From the NCBI GenBank assembly GCA_934464705.1, contig CAKSKB010000004.1, positions 62,001 through 126,000 of the forward strand: 64,000 nucleotides of DNA. The letters run 5' to 3'. Made by a program: the position numbers and the translations under genes. The notes beneath the pieces were generated by a model. It did no database searches and was not told the DNA's origin. It worked only from the letters and a program-made list of their open reading frames with translations. This document shows, piece by piece, positions 8,083 through 17,728 of the stretch. Within the stretch, counting starts at the first letter, position 1. Each line of letters begins with the position of its first letter. Origin of the DNA: an uncultured Clostridia bacterium. GTDB lineage: Bacteria > Bacillota > Clostridia > HGM11514.

Positions 8083-9789
8083 ATGGGATTTTTATTTAAA
8101 TATTTGAAAAAATATAAGGCCGCAAGCATAATCGGACCGCTTTTCAAGGTCATCGAAGTTGCGTTTGAACTTTTGGTTCCGCTTGTTGTTGCGTCGATAA
8201 TCGACAGCGGCATAGGCGGCGGCAATAAAGCTTACATAATAAAAATGTGTTTTGTTATGGCAGGGCTTGCGGCGATAGGGCTTGCAAGCACGCTTGTTGC
8301 GCAGTATTATTCGGCAAAGGCGGCAATCGGCGTTGCGACCGATATGCGGCATGACCTTTTTGCGAAAATCCAGAGTTTTTCCGCAAAACAGTCGGAAAAA
8401 TTCGGAACTTCGGCGCTGATAACCTCAATGACAAGCGATATAAACCAGATTCAGGCAGGGGTAAATATATCGCTCAGGCTTTTGCTCCGCTCGCCGTTTG
8501 TGGTGCTCGGCGCAATGATAATGGCATTCACCGTCGATGTTCATGCCGCAATCGTATTTGCGGTTGTTATACCGATTCTTTTTGCGGTTGTGCTCCTGTG
8601 CATAAACTCTACAATACCGATGTTCAGAAATGTTCAGAAAAAGCTTTCGGATGTAACGGTTATGATCCGCGAAAACATAACGGGCACCAGGGTAATCCGT
8701 GCGTTCAACAACCAGGAAACCGAAAACAGAGAATTCACTGCGGAAAACGAAAATCTTTCGGTGCTCCAGAAGTTTGCCGGTGCCGTTTCTTCAATCATGA
8801 ACCCGGCAACCTTCTTTATAATTAATATCGCAGTTATTTTTCTGATCAGAACAGGCGCCGTAAGGGTCGGGATGGGGCTTCTCACAGCCGGACAGGTTGT
8901 TGCGCTCTACAATTATATGTCTCAGATTCTTGTGGAACTGATAAAATTTGCCAATGTTACGGTCAGCCTTTCAAAAACGCTTGCCTGCTCAAAGAGAATA
9001 GAGGCGGTAATGAACACCGAAACTTCCCTTATAAATGTTGATACTCCTTCAAAATCAGAGGATAAAAAGGTGGTTTTCGACAATGTATGCTTTTCGTATA
9101 CCGGCGGCGAGGACGCAATCGATGGCATAAGCTTCTCGGCAAAGCCCGGCGAAACCATAGGAATAACCGGAGGTACCGGCTCGGGAAAAACAACCGTTAT
9201 AAACCTTATTCCGAGGTTTTATGACGCAAAATCCGGCTCGGTTTTAATAGACGGGCACGATGTCCGCTCATATGACATAAAGGAACTGCGCGGAAGAATC
9301 GGCGTTGTTCCGCAGAAGGCTGCGCTTTTCACCGGAACAATCCGTGAAAACATACTTTTCGGCTGCGACAATGCGACCGATGAGAACTTAAACGAAGCTA
9401 TCAGGGTTTCGCAGTCCGAAGATGTCATTGCCTCCAAAAAGAACGGGCTTGAAGAAACAGTCGGAAGTTCCGGGCTTTCAGGCGGTCAGCGGCAAAGGCT
9501 GACAATAGCGCGTGCGCTCGTCAAAAAGCCTGAAATACTTATCCTCGATGATTCCGCATCCGCACTTGATTACGCAACCGATGCTCGTCTCCGTGCGGCA
9601 ATTAAGAATTTATCGTGGAAACCCACGGTATTTATAGTTTCTCAGAGAATTTCGGCAGTTATGGGGTGCGACAGAGTTCTGTTGCTCGATGACGGAAAAC
9701 AGGTCGGCTTTGCACCGCATGACGAGCTTTACCAAACCTCCGAACTCTACCGCGAGATTTGTGATATTCAGCAGGGGGTGGGCAAATGA
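8083..9789 (+). CDS. ABC exporter half-transporter, degenerate-site subunit
   Basis: A 568-residue type IV ABC exporter half: six membrane helices (about residues 10-310) and a nucleotide-binding domain with Walker A GGTGSGKTT (about 363) and LSGGQRQRL. Walker B reads ILDDSASALD, with Asp where the catalytic Glu belongs, and the switch-loop His is replaced by Gln (VSQRIS). These substitutions mark the non-hydrolysing site of heterodimeric exporters such as TM287/288 and BmrCD, known from that family. It overlaps its partner by ATGA. Start at 8083 after AAGGAG; the TTG at 8035 lies within the promoter. Substrate unknown; the neighbouring effector-binding AraC suggests a drug or toxic metabolite. 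Confidence 0.9.
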   Translation: MGFLFKYLKKYKAASIIGPLFKVIEVAFELLVPLVVASIIDSGIGGGNKAYIIKMCFVMAGLAAIGLASTLVAQYYSAKAAIGVATDMRHDLFAKIQSFSAKQSEKFGTSALITSMTSDINQIQAGVNISLRLLLRSPFVVLGAMIMAFTVDVHAAIVFAVVIPILFAVVLLCINSTIPMFRNVQKKLSDVTVMIRENITGTRVIRAFNNQETENREFTAENENLSVLQKFAGAVSSIMNPATFFIINIAVIFLIRTGAVRVGMGLLTAGQVVALYNYMSQILVELIKFANVTVSLSKTLACSKRIEAVMNTETSLINVDTPSKSEDKKVVFDNVCFSYTGGEDAIDGISFSAKPGETIGITGGTGSGKTTVINLIPRFYDAKSGSVLIDGHDVRSYDIKELRGRIGVVPQKAALFTGTIRENILFGCDNATDENLNEAIRVSQSEDVIASKKNGLEETVGSSGLSGGQRQRLTIARALVKKPEILILDDSASALDYATDARLRAAIKNLSWKPTVFIVSQRISAVMGCDRVLLLDDGKQVGFAPHDELYQTSELYREICDIQQGVGK

Positions 9790-11495
9790 AAACCGCAAAA
9801 AGAGTGCTTAAATACATTAAAAATTACAGAATGTATATCATCATATCGCTTGTAATGGCGGCAATTTCGGTTGCCGGAACGCTTTATATACCCGTCCTTG
9901 CAGGCGACGCAATCGACCTTATAGCAGAGAGAAAATTCGGCGGCATAGGCAAGATTCTCATATCTGCGGGAATCGTAACCGCAGTTGCCGCACTTGCAAC
10001 ATGGATAATGAATATCTGCAACAACCGCATAACCTACAGCGTTGCAAGAGATCTTAGGCGCGATATATTCCTAAAGCTCGGGCGGCTGCCCGTGTCATAT
10101 ACGGACACAAAAAAAACCGGAGAAACCGTCAGCCTCGCCACCGCCGATACCGAAACCGTAGCGGACGGGCTTTTAATGGGATTCACGCAGTTTTTCACGG
10201 GAATACTGACAATCCTCGGCACACTCGGATTCATGGTAGCGATAAACGCAAAAATAGCCGCAGCCGTAGTTATCCTCACGCCGCTGTCGCTTTTTGTTTC
10301 CAAATTCATTGCTTCAAAAACATATAAGATGTTCAGAAAGCAAAGCGAGGTCCGTGCGCAGCAAACGGGGCTTATCGACGAATACATAAGCAACTACAAA
10401 ATCGTAAAGGCATTCACCGCGGAAGATAAGGTTATCGGCAAGTTTGATACGGTCAATGCGGAACTTAAAAGCTGTTCGTTCAAGGCGATGTTCTTTTCGT
10501 CGCTCACTAACCCGTCAACAAGATTTATAAACGCAGTTGTGTACGCAAGCGTTGCGCTCATAGGGGCGCTGTCGGTAATCGGCGGAGGAGGCCTTACTGT
10601 CGGGGGGCTTACCTGCCTTTTGAGTTATGCCAACCAGTACACAAAGCCGTTCAATGAAATTTCGGGCGTGGTAACCGAGCTTCAGGGCGCCGTTGCTTCT
10701 GCGGCAAGGGTTTTCGAGCTTCTTGATGAAACGGAAGAATCCCACGAAACCGCCGAGCTTGCACCCGCGGAAGGAAACATGGAATTTAAAGATGTTAAAT
10801 TTTCTTATATTCCCGAAAGGCCGCTTATCGAGGGCTTTAATCTCAGCGTGAAAAAAGGGCAGACAATAGCAATCGTAGGTCCCACCGGCTGCGGAAAAAC
10901 AACGCTTATCAACCTGATTATGCGTTTTTATGATGTCTGCGGCGGAAGCATTTCGGTTGACGGCACGGATATAAAAACCGTTTCAAGAGAAAGCCTGAGA
11001 AGGAATTTCGGAATGGTTCTTCAGGACACATGGCTTAAAAGCGGTACAATTAAGGATAATATCCGAATGGCAAAGCCGGATGCAACAGACGATGAAATAA
11101 TAAATGCTGCAAAAGCTTCGCACGCACACAGCTTTATCAAAAGAATGGAAAACGGATACGATACTTATATCGGCGAGGACGGCGGAGGGCTTTCCGCCGG
11201 GCAAAGGCAGCTTTTGTGCATAACAAGGGTTATGCTGCTTAATCCGAACATTCTGATACTTGACGAAGCAACATCGTCAATCGATACGCATACGGAGGTC
11301 AGAATCCAAAAAGCATTCGACCGCCTTACAAGTGGAAAAACCGCATTTATCGTGGCGCACAGGCTGTCAACAATACAAAACGCCGATGTGATTCTCGTTA
11401 TGAAGGACGGGCACATCATAGAACAGGGCAAGCACGAAGAACTCCTCGAAAAGGGCGGCTTCTACCATAAGCTTTATATGAGCAGGATTGCTTAG
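9786..11495 (+). CDS. ABC exporter half-transporter, catalytic subunit
   Basis: A 569-residue partner of the preceding half-transporter, with six predicted membrane helices and a canonical nucleotide-binding domain: Walker A GPTGCGKTT (about 364), signature LSAGQRQ (about 468), Walker B ILDEATSSID with catalytic Glu (about 490) and switch His in VAHR (about 523). Its signature has Ala in place of the second Gly of LSGGQ; this signature faces the degenerate Walker site of the partner, the usual asymmetry of heterodimeric exporters. Translation is coupled to the first subunit by a four-base overlap. Confidence 0.92.
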   Translation: MKTAKRVLKYIKNYRMYIIISLVMAAISVAGTLYIPVLAGDAIDLIAERKFGGIGKILISAGIVTAVAALATWIMNICNNRITYSVARDLRRDIFLKLGRLPVSYTDTKKTGETVSLATADTETVADGLLMGFTQFFTGILTILGTLGFMVAINAKIAAAVVILTPLSLFVSKFIASKTYKMFRKQSEVRAQQTGLIDEYISNYKIVKAFTAEDKVIGKFDTVNAELKSCSFKAMFFSSLTNPSTRFINAVVYASVALIGALSVIGGGGLTVGGLTCLLSYANQYTKPFNEISGVVTELQGAVASAARVFELLDETEESHETAELAPAEGNMEFKDVKFSYIPERPLIEGFNLSVKKGQTIAIVGPTGCGKTTLINLIMRFYDVCGGSISVDGTDIKTVSRESLRRNFGMVLQDTWLKSGTIKDNIRMAKPDATDDEIINAAKASHAHSFIKRMENGYDTYIGEDGGGLSAGQRQLLCITRVMLLNPNILILDEATSSIDTHTEVRIQKAFDRLTSGKTAFIVAHRLSTIQNADVILVMKDGHIIEQGKHEELLEKGGFYHKLYMSRIA

Positions 11496-11545
11496 GCAAT
11501 CAAGGCTCTGCCCATTGGTTGGGCTGATTTTTCACAATACTGTGC

Positions 11546-11582
11546 AAACTTCCGAAACTTTGTTGGTTTCGGGAGTTTTTTA
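11546..11582 (+). terminator. Intrinsic terminator after the ABC exporter
   Basis: A 13-bp stem (11546-11558 with 11566-11578, one G-T pair) with a 7-base loop runs into a T tract. Confidence 0.8.
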
Positions 11583-11592
11583 CTGTAAAGCA

Positions 11593-11621
11593 TTGACATA
11601 TTGCCGCAATTGTGATATGAT
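11593..11621 (+). promoter_or_regulatory. Sigma-A promoter of the LRR protein gene
   Basis: TTGACA (11593-11598) and TATGAT (11616-11621), spacer 17, with TGTGA before the -10 (extended -10). Confidence 0.75.
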
Positions 11622-11660
11622 ACCAATATATAGAAAATATTCTGATCGGGGGTAATCATT

Positions 11661-14000
11661 ATGAAAAAAATACTTGCAATTGTTTTAACGGCAATGCTTA
11701 CAGGCACTATGTTTTTAAGCGCATTTGCCGAAAGTGCAAGTATCGAAGTAACCGAAGGCGATTCCTTGGGCGACAGCGGCAGCTCTGTCGTCGGTCCCTT
11801 CATTTCCGGGGGCGGCGGCACAACCGGTGGCGGCGGCACGGGAGGAGGCACCGGCAGCGATACGGATATTGTCGGGAGCTGCGGTTCACTTACATGGAGG
11901 CTTTCCGAATACAATGTACTTACAATAAGCGGCAAGGGCAATATGACTGCATGGAATGATTCGACATTCTGGGGAAAATATAAAGATAAGATAGAATATG
12001 TCAAAATAGATTCAGGCGTAACAAGTATATCAAGCACTGCTTTTAAGGATTGCAAAAACTTGATAAGTGTTAAGCTTCCGCAGAGCTTAACCGTTATCGG
12101 AGAAGAAGTGTTTGAAAATTGCGAAAAATTAAGCATAATCAACTTTCCGAAATCCATAACCAGAATAGGCAGTAACTCATTTTATAAATGCGGAGAGAAT
12201 ATAAATATTGATGTGGAAGATATAAATAAATGGTGCAAGGTCACATTCGGCAATGAATATGCGACACCATTTTCAAATAATGTTTCCAGCATTAAAATAA
12301 ACGGTGATACAAAAGAAAACTGCATCTATATTGATGAGGGCACAACCCAAATAAGCAATTTTGCATTTTACGGATTTCGCAATCTGAACGCACTGTATCT
12401 GCCGAGAAGTATAAAAACAATAGGCGACTCCTCATTTGAAAAATGCGATAATCTTGACGAAGTGTGGTTTGCCGGAACACAAGCCGGACGAAATAATATA
12501 AGGATTGGCAAAAACAACGAATGCCTTACCAAAAATGAATTTTTATTCAAGAAAACCGAGCGTGACGGATTTGAGCGCAGAGGTAAAGAAGGCAGTATAA
12601 AATGGCATCTTGACAACGACGGCACCCTTATCCTCGACGGAGGAAACAGAGCAGGTCTATCGAGGCCTAAATTTGCGTGGATGAGATATGACGATTTAAT
12701 TAAAAGCATAATTATGAAGCCCGGTTTTGTAGAAATATCCTCATACGGCTGTCGCGGTTTACCAAATCTTGAAAGCGTAACGATTCCGGACACAGTGAAG
12801 GTTATCGGCGACTATGCTTTTTATAAATGTCCCAAACTCAAGGAAATCAGAATCCCGGACAGCGTTACGGAAGTTGGAAAGTATGTTTTTGATAACTGCA
12901 CAGGACTTAAGAAAGCCGTCCTTTCAAAGAACATTGAAAAGATGGGTTATATGATGTTCTATAATTGCAAGAGCCTTACCGATGTGGTACTTCCGTACGG
13001 TATAAAGGTTATGGAACAGGGAATGTTCTATAATTGCGAAAGTCTTAAAAGCATAAAAATACCGAACAGCGTGAAAAATCTTCATATTTCAACCCATTTT
13101 AATGGCTGCAAAAGTCTTAAGAACATCACTTTGCCGGACGAAATCGGCAGTATATCAAGAGGCGCGTTCTCCGAAACGGAATATCGATACATTGACACTT
13201 GGGATAACGGTGCACTCTATATAGGAACTAACCTCGTAAGTGCATTTTCGCCGGACAGTAATGAACTTAAGATTAAGGACACAACAAAATATATTGCCGA
13301 AAGAGCCTTCTGCATTTATAATACTCTGGAAAAACTTGAAATTCCGAACTCCGTCAAAAGAATAGACTATGACGCATTTGCAGACTGCACGGCACTTAAA
13401 GAAGTTAATGTCAACAGTATTGACAGCTGGTGCAATATAGACTTCAAAAGCATAAAATCAAATCCGCTGGCGCTTTCCAAGAAGCTTACGCTTAACGGTA
13501 AAGAAATCACATCGCTTGAGCTTCCGGATACCACACAGAAAATCAAGTGCTACACATTTTACGGATTTGACAGCCTTTCGAGTATAACAATTCCCGAAAA
13601 CATAACGGAAATTGACCAATATGCATTTAACGGCTGCACAGGGCTTAAAGATATTTATTATCAGGGTGACGCCGATGATTGGAACAAAATTAAAATCGGC
13701 ATTGAGAACGAACCTTTGAAAGCGGCAACCGTTCATTACAATTCACCGAAAGCAGCGCTTTCCGGCAAAATGAACGATGAAAAAACTGCGGTTGAGTATA
13801 ACCTTGAAAACACGGTTCAGCCTTCAAAAATCATCATTGCCGCATATAAAGACGGCAGACTTGTAAAAATGATTACAACCGATGAGAAGAGCGGAACAAA
13901 AGAAATCGGCTGTGAATTTGACACCGTAAAGGTCATGGCATGGAATAGCTTCAATGCGGCAAAACCGCTTGCGGAATCTATAGAAATAAGCAAACAATAA
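11661..14000 (+). CDS. Exported BspA-type leucine-rich repeat protein
   Basis: A 779-residue secreted protein. A signal peptide (residues 1 to about 22, AFA-ES cleavage) is followed by a Gly/Thr-rich flexible linker (about residues 50-72). Two blocks of BspA-like LRR_5 repeats follow, recognisable by recurring units such as IGDYAFYKCPKLKEI and TVIGEEVFENC. The C-terminal 80 residues form a beta-rich domain without repeats. BspA-type repeats mediate binding to host or bacterial surfaces in other organisms; the ligand here is unknown. No LPXTG, SLH or stalk domain was seen, so attachment to the cell is unclear. Monocistronic, with its own promoter and terminator. Confidence 0.85.
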   Translation: MKKILAIVLTAMLTGTMFLSAFAESASIEVTEGDSLGDSGSSVVGPFISGGGGTTGGGGTGGGTGSDTDIVGSCGSLTWRLSEYNVLTISGKGNMTAWNDSTFWGKYKDKIEYVKIDSGVTSISSTAFKDCKNLISVKLPQSLTVIGEEVFENCEKLSIINFPKSITRIGSNSFYKCGENINIDVEDINKWCKVTFGNEYATPFSNNVSSIKINGDTKENCIYIDEGTTQISNFAFYGFRNLNALYLPRSIKTIGDSSFEKCDNLDEVWFAGTQAGRNNIRIGKNNECLTKNEFLFKKTERDGFERRGKEGSIKWHLDNDGTLILDGGNRAGLSRPKFAWMRYDDLIKSIIMKPGFVEISSYGCRGLPNLESVTIPDTVKVIGDYAFYKCPKLKEIRIPDSVTEVGKYVFDNCTGLKKAVLSKNIEKMGYMMFYNCKSLTDVVLPYGIKVMEQGMFYNCESLKSIKIPNSVKNLHISTHFNGCKSLKNITLPDEIGSISRGAFSETEYRYIDTWDNGALYIGTNLVSAFSPDSNELKIKDTTKYIAERAFCIYNTLEKLEIPNSVKRIDYDAFADCTALKEVNVNSIDSWCNIDFKSIKSNPLALSKKLTLNGKEITSLELPDTTQKIKCYTFYGFDSLSSITIPENITEIDQYAFNGCTGLKDIYYQGDADDWNKIKIGIENEPLKAATVHYNSPKAALSGKMNDEKTAVEYNLENTVQPSKIIIAAYKDGRLVKMITTDEKSGTKEIGCEFDTVKVMAWNSFNAAKPLAESIEISKQ

Positions 14001-14016
14001 AGCATAAAACAAACAA

Positions 14017-14045
14017 GCCGCCCATGAGGAAACCTCATGGGCGGC
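14017..14045. terminator. Bidirectional terminator between convergent genes
   Basis: A perfect 13-bp GC-rich stem (14017-14029 with 14033-14045) with an AAA loop. T-rich sequence lies on the plus side (ATAATTTTTA) and a weaker T run on the minus side, serving the LRR gene and the converging beta-helix gene. Confidence 0.85.
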
Positions 14046-14059
14046 ATAATTTTTACCGA

Positions 14060-16657
14060 TTATTTTTCGGGTTTTGTTTCCGTTTCATCGGTTGTTGTTT
14101 CGTCAGTTTTTTCGTCTGCTGTTTTTTCGTCTTTCTTTTCTTCTGTCTTGTCATCGGACTTTTCTTCGGCTTTGTCTTCAGCCTTCTTGTCGTCAGCCTT
14201 GTCGGCATCTTCGACATTTTCGTCCTTCTTGTCCTCGTCTTTCACTTCCTCTTTCGGAAGGTCTTTTACGATAACTGTCTTTGTTTCAGCTTCCCACGAT
14301 ACATCCGAGCCGAAGGACTCTGCAATTGCACGAACCGGAACGAGCGTTCTGGAATCGATGATTACAGGTGCGGAATCAAGTGTGCTTTCGGTTCCGTTCT
14401 TGGTCATCTTGTCGTTTCCGATCTGCATCTTGATTGTTGTATCGTCTTTTACTGCTGTGATTGTCTTTGTTGCGTCGTCCCAGTCAACATCTGCGCCGAG
14501 TGCTTCAAAGATTGCACGGAGCGGAACCATTGTTCTGTCGTTGATGATTGTGGGTGCTACATCAAATGCAACCGGCTTATCGTTTACGATAACCTTGATT
14601 GTATCGTCGGACGGTGCCGGTGCGGGAACATCTGCGCCGTTGTCTGTCCACTTGTTAACAACTTCGTAATCGTATCTGCCGATTTCTTTGAAAGGAATGT
14701 TCTTGAAATCGGGAAGCTTTGTAAATACTTCGCTGTCTTCTTTAAGAGTGAAGTCCTTACCGTAGTCAACAAAATCGGTAGTCTGAACATCTACCGCCTC
14801 TTCAACAGTACCGTTTTCTGCAACGAGCTTATTGATATCCATTGAAGGTGTGTTGTAGATGATGTTGTTCTTAATAACATTTCCTACAGGCTCTTTGGTT
14901 CTGTCTGTAAGAATTGTAGCCATTGTCGGGAAAGCTTCCTTCCAGACATCTGTCTGCCAGGGTGAGTTCATAAGGTTATTATAAATCTGGCTGCCGGAAC
15001 CGGTATCCATCCAGGTTGTTCCTCTTGCGTCGAAAACAAAAGGCTTTTTGCTGTCAAGCATTACATTGTTTTCAAATGTGTTGTCACGACCGCCGCCGTA
15101 GAGAGCGATGGAGTCAACCTTATAGAAAACATTGCCGTAAACGAATGTGCAGGAATGCATATCGTCAAGGTAAACTGCCTGCATTTCGTAGCTTGTTGTA
15201 GCATTGATCATAGAAAGATCATGGAAATAGTTGTATCTGATTTCGTTGTTTCTGTCAGCCCAGTTTCTGCCGGTGTAGATAGCGCCGCAGTCGGAAGTAT
15301 CTGTGCAAACTCTGTAAACATTGTTGTACTCAAATACATTGTAAACACCGCTGTAAGCAGCACCTTCGTGAGGACCGTCATTGATTTCGCAGTGGCTGAT
15401 TGTGTTGCCCACGCCGTACATAGCAACAGCCGGAGCGTAGGTCTTTTTGTACTGCATGAATCTTTCGATGTGGCAGTTTTCAATCTTGTTTTCGCCCTTT
15501 GTGAGGGTAGGCTTGTCACCGCCGTTTACTGTGAAACCGTTCGAGCCAAGGTCATGAGCGTAAGAATTTACGATTGAGCACTTCATGGAGTTTTCAAACT
15601 TAGCGGCGTCCTTACCGATTGCCGTAAATTCACAGGCATCGACTGTGCAGGATGTGCAGTTGTTTCCGTAAATTGCGCGTTCGGTTGTACCCTCTATTCT
15701 GAGACCCTGGAAGGTTACATTTTCGCAGCCTTCGAGAGTGAAGAGGTCTTTTGCATGAGCGCTGAATACGAGAGATTCGCCGGACTTGAAGCCTTCGGGG
15801 AGAATCATGTAAAGAACGCCTGCTTCTCTGTCGATATAGTATTCGCCGGGCTGGTCGATTTCTTCAAGAAGGTTGAAGAACTTAACACGCCTGTCGGCAA
15901 CTATTGAAGAATAACCCGTTCCGGCAGTGATTGCGCCGTCTTCGGAAATCGTTGCGGGAGTGATGGATTCAGCCCAGTCATGAACATAAAAACCGAGTGC
16001 CCAGATGTCTTTGGCGTTAGTCCACTTTTTCCATCTTGCGGAATCCCTTACTTTAAATTCAATCGTCTTAGCGCCTTCGGAATCCTTAACATCATCTTTG
16101 CCGGCATTGATGATTTCGCCGGTGTAGAGATAGTCTTTTCCGTTAGGATACTGAGCGATTGTGAGGTAACGGTCATTGTATGTAAGTGTGGGAGCATAGT
16201 TTGAGGTTATGCCGAAGCCGCACTCGCGGATCTGACCGAAGTCGGTTATACCGATAGCCTTAAGGTCAACGGACATAAGCTTTGACTGTGCGCTTGTTTC
16301 GGCAAGTCTGTCAAGAACTGCGTCGTCTGTAACCTTTTTGAAATCGGAATAAGCGATTTCATGGCCGCCGCCGAGAACAACCTTTTCACCGTCTTTTGCA
16401 CGGATAACGAGGTTATTGTCAGCCGATGTAAGAGCTATTGTTTCGGGAATGTCATAATGACCGCCCGCAAGCTCAACAACAACAGTACCGTCGATAGCTC
16501 TTGCAGCCTCAACTGCAGAAGCAACCGTCTTATACTGTTCATTTTCGCCTACTTTGATGATAGTAGCCTGAATTTTTGCGTCCTCCGCAAATGATGTAAC
16601 CGTCATAAACGAGAAAAGCATCATGAGCGCAAGAAGCATTGCGAGAATTTTCTTCAT
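14060..16657 (-). CDS. Exported right-handed beta-helix protein with stalk domain
   Basis: An 865-residue secreted protein: signal peptide (1 to about 24), a right-handed parallel beta-helix region (about 30-640) with repeated short strands such as CENVTFQGLRIEGTTERAIYGN, then a copper amine oxidase N-terminal-like 'stalk' domain in two copies (PTIINDRTMVPLRAIFEALG and PVIIDSRTLVPVRAIAESFG, about 695-800), and a Lys/Asp/Glu low-complexity tail of about 65 residues. The NDRYLTIAQYPNG segment before the helix resembles beta-helix glycan-active enzymes such as GH141, but catalysis is not proven. Start chosen at 16657 after AGGAGG. Paralogue of the protein at 22672 and of the core of the giant protein at 31548. 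Confidence 0.85.
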   Translation of the reverse strand: MKKILAMLLALMMLFSFMTVTSFAEDAKIQATIIKVGENEQYKTVASAVEAARAIDGTVVVELAGGHYDIPETIALTSADNNLVIRAKDGEKVVLGGGHEIAYSDFKKVTDDAVLDRLAETSAQSKLMSVDLKAIGITDFGQIRECGFGITSNYAPTLTYNDRYLTIAQYPNGKDYLYTGEIINAGKDDVKDSEGAKTIEFKVRDSARWKKWTNAKDIWALGFYVHDWAESITPATISEDGAITAGTGYSSIVADRRVKFFNLLEEIDQPGEYYIDREAGVLYMILPEGFKSGESLVFSAHAKDLFTLEGCENVTFQGLRIEGTTERAIYGNNCTSCTVDACEFTAIGKDAAKFENSMKCSIVNSYAHDLGSNGFTVNGGDKPTLTKGENKIENCHIERFMQYKKTYAPAVAMYGVGNTISHCEINDGPHEGAAYSGVYNVFEYNNVYRVCTDTSDCGAIYTGRNWADRNNEIRYNYFHDLSMINATTSYEMQAVYLDDMHSCTFVYGNVFYKVDSIALYGGGRDNTFENNVMLDSKKPFVFDARGTTWMDTGSGSQIYNNLMNSPWQTDVWKEAFPTMATILTDRTKEPVGNVIKNNIIYNTPSMDINKLVAENGTVEEAVDVQTTDFVDYGKDFTLKEDSEVFTKLPDFKNIPFKEIGRYDYEVVNKWTDNGADVPAPAPSDDTIKVIVNDKPVAFDVAPTIINDRTMVPLRAIFEALGADVDWDDATKTITAVKDDTTIKMQIGNDKMTKNGTESTLDSAPVIIDSRTLVPVRAIAESFGSDVSWEAETKTVIVKDLPKEEVKDEDKKDENVEDADKADDKKAEDKAEEKSDDKTEEKKDEKTADEKTDETTTDETETKPEK

Positions 16658-16691
16658 TTCGAAGCCTCCTAAAAAGTTTTTTACATATGTT

Positions 16692-16720
16692 AGTTTACCA
16701 CAAAAACACGAAATAGTCAA
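16692..16720 (-). promoter_or_regulatory. Promoter of the beta-helix gene at 14060
   Basis: On the minus strand TTGACT (16720-16715) and TAAACT (16697-16692), spacer 17 bases. Confidence 0.65.
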
Positions 16721-16776
16721 TAGATAATTTTAACTTAATTGCATTAAATTTTATCGTGATTGAGGTTTGGGGGAAG

Positions 16777-17688
16777 CTACTCGCCTGACTTGCAATGCAT
16801 ATCGCAGGAAGTATCTTTAATTATTTTACAGATATACCGTTTAACCTCATCATCACATTCGGCATTTTTTAAATAGGTTTGCAATTCTTTTTTATTTTTA
16901 TTTAAAATGCCCATTGATATTTGCAAGTCGCTTTTAATCAATTTTTTCGATAATAATTCCTCAAAACCGTCTTTATGTAATACTTCATTGATCTCATCTT
17001 CTGATAATTCCGGAGCTAATCTGATTTTGAGATTTTCATAAACATCGTCCGGAATATTTATTTTTAAATGATTATAAGGCTTTTTACTTTTGTTTTCGAT
17101 TATTATTCTGAACTCTTTTTCATATTCCCAAGGATAATCTTTTACAAAATAATTCTTATTTTCAAACACATCAGCCCCCTCGGTAATTTCATACCATTTG
17201 TTTTTGTATTTTATTTTGTTCTTTTCGGAAGTTTTTCTGTAAAAAGTCCAACCGTACTGCAGTTCATATTCGCATTTTTTCAGTTCGCAAATCTCCTTTT
17301 TTTCAAATATATCATAGGCGCATACTTTAGTTTTAATGTTTTTTATAAGAGAAGTCATATTTAACGGCGTAATTCCAACACTTGCACCCTTGCCAAGAAT
17401 CCCTGAATATAAATACCACATCGGTATTTTTTCGCTGTCGCTGTTACAAAAACAAAGCGTATGAAGAAATATGTCTTTTTTGCCGCAAATCCTTTTCTCA
17501 TTATTGTCATTAACATTATTCAAACTACCAAGCACGAAACTTTTAGTTTTCAAGATTTTATTAATATTATCAATGCTTGAATAATGCCAAAAACCGGTTT
17601 TTGAAAAGTTGCCCGCCTTGCAAAGACAGATTTCATTATTTTTTTTACGCAATTCTTCTGATTTTATGGAAATATCATTACTGCTCAT
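16777..17688 (-). CDS. DUF2971-like protein
   Basis: A 303-residue cytoplasmic protein with the DUF2971 pattern: FWHYSSIDNINKIL, a variant NDNNEKR after SLNNV, FCNSDSEKIPMWYLYSG followed by GKGASVGI, and a charged C-terminal half. The family is uncharacterised; members occur in variable genome islands. The gene is clearly richer in A and T than its neighbours (a Lys/Asn/Ile-rich protein), which suggests a different origin. It is the last gene of the SPFH-membrane protein-TIR operon, 40 bases after the TIR gene, with a strong GGAGGG ribosome site. No terminator is evident downstream. Confidence 0.65.
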   Translation of the reverse strand: MSSNDISIKSEELRKKNNEICLCKAGNFSKTGFWHYSSIDNINKILKTKSFVLGSLNNVNDNNEKRICGKKDIFLHTLCFCNSDSEKIPMWYLYSGILGKGASVGITPLNMTSLIKNIKTKVCAYDIFEKKEICELKKCEYELQYGWTFYRKTSEKNKIKYKNKWYEITEGADVFENKNYFVKDYPWEYEKEFRIIIENKSKKPYNHLKINIPDDVYENLKIRLAPELSEDEINEVLHKDGFEELLSKKLIKSDLQISMGILNKNKKELQTYLKNAECDDEVKRYICKIIKDTSCDMHCKSGE

Positions 17689-17728
17689 TTTTAACCCTCC
17701 ATTTATTTATCATTTGTATAGCAATATT

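Noticed and set aside
14024..14845. Hydrophobic Phe/Cys-rich frame on plus
   Set aside because: Antisense to the low-complexity Lys/Asp/Glu tail and stalk domain of the beta-helix protein, which creates open runs on the other strand.
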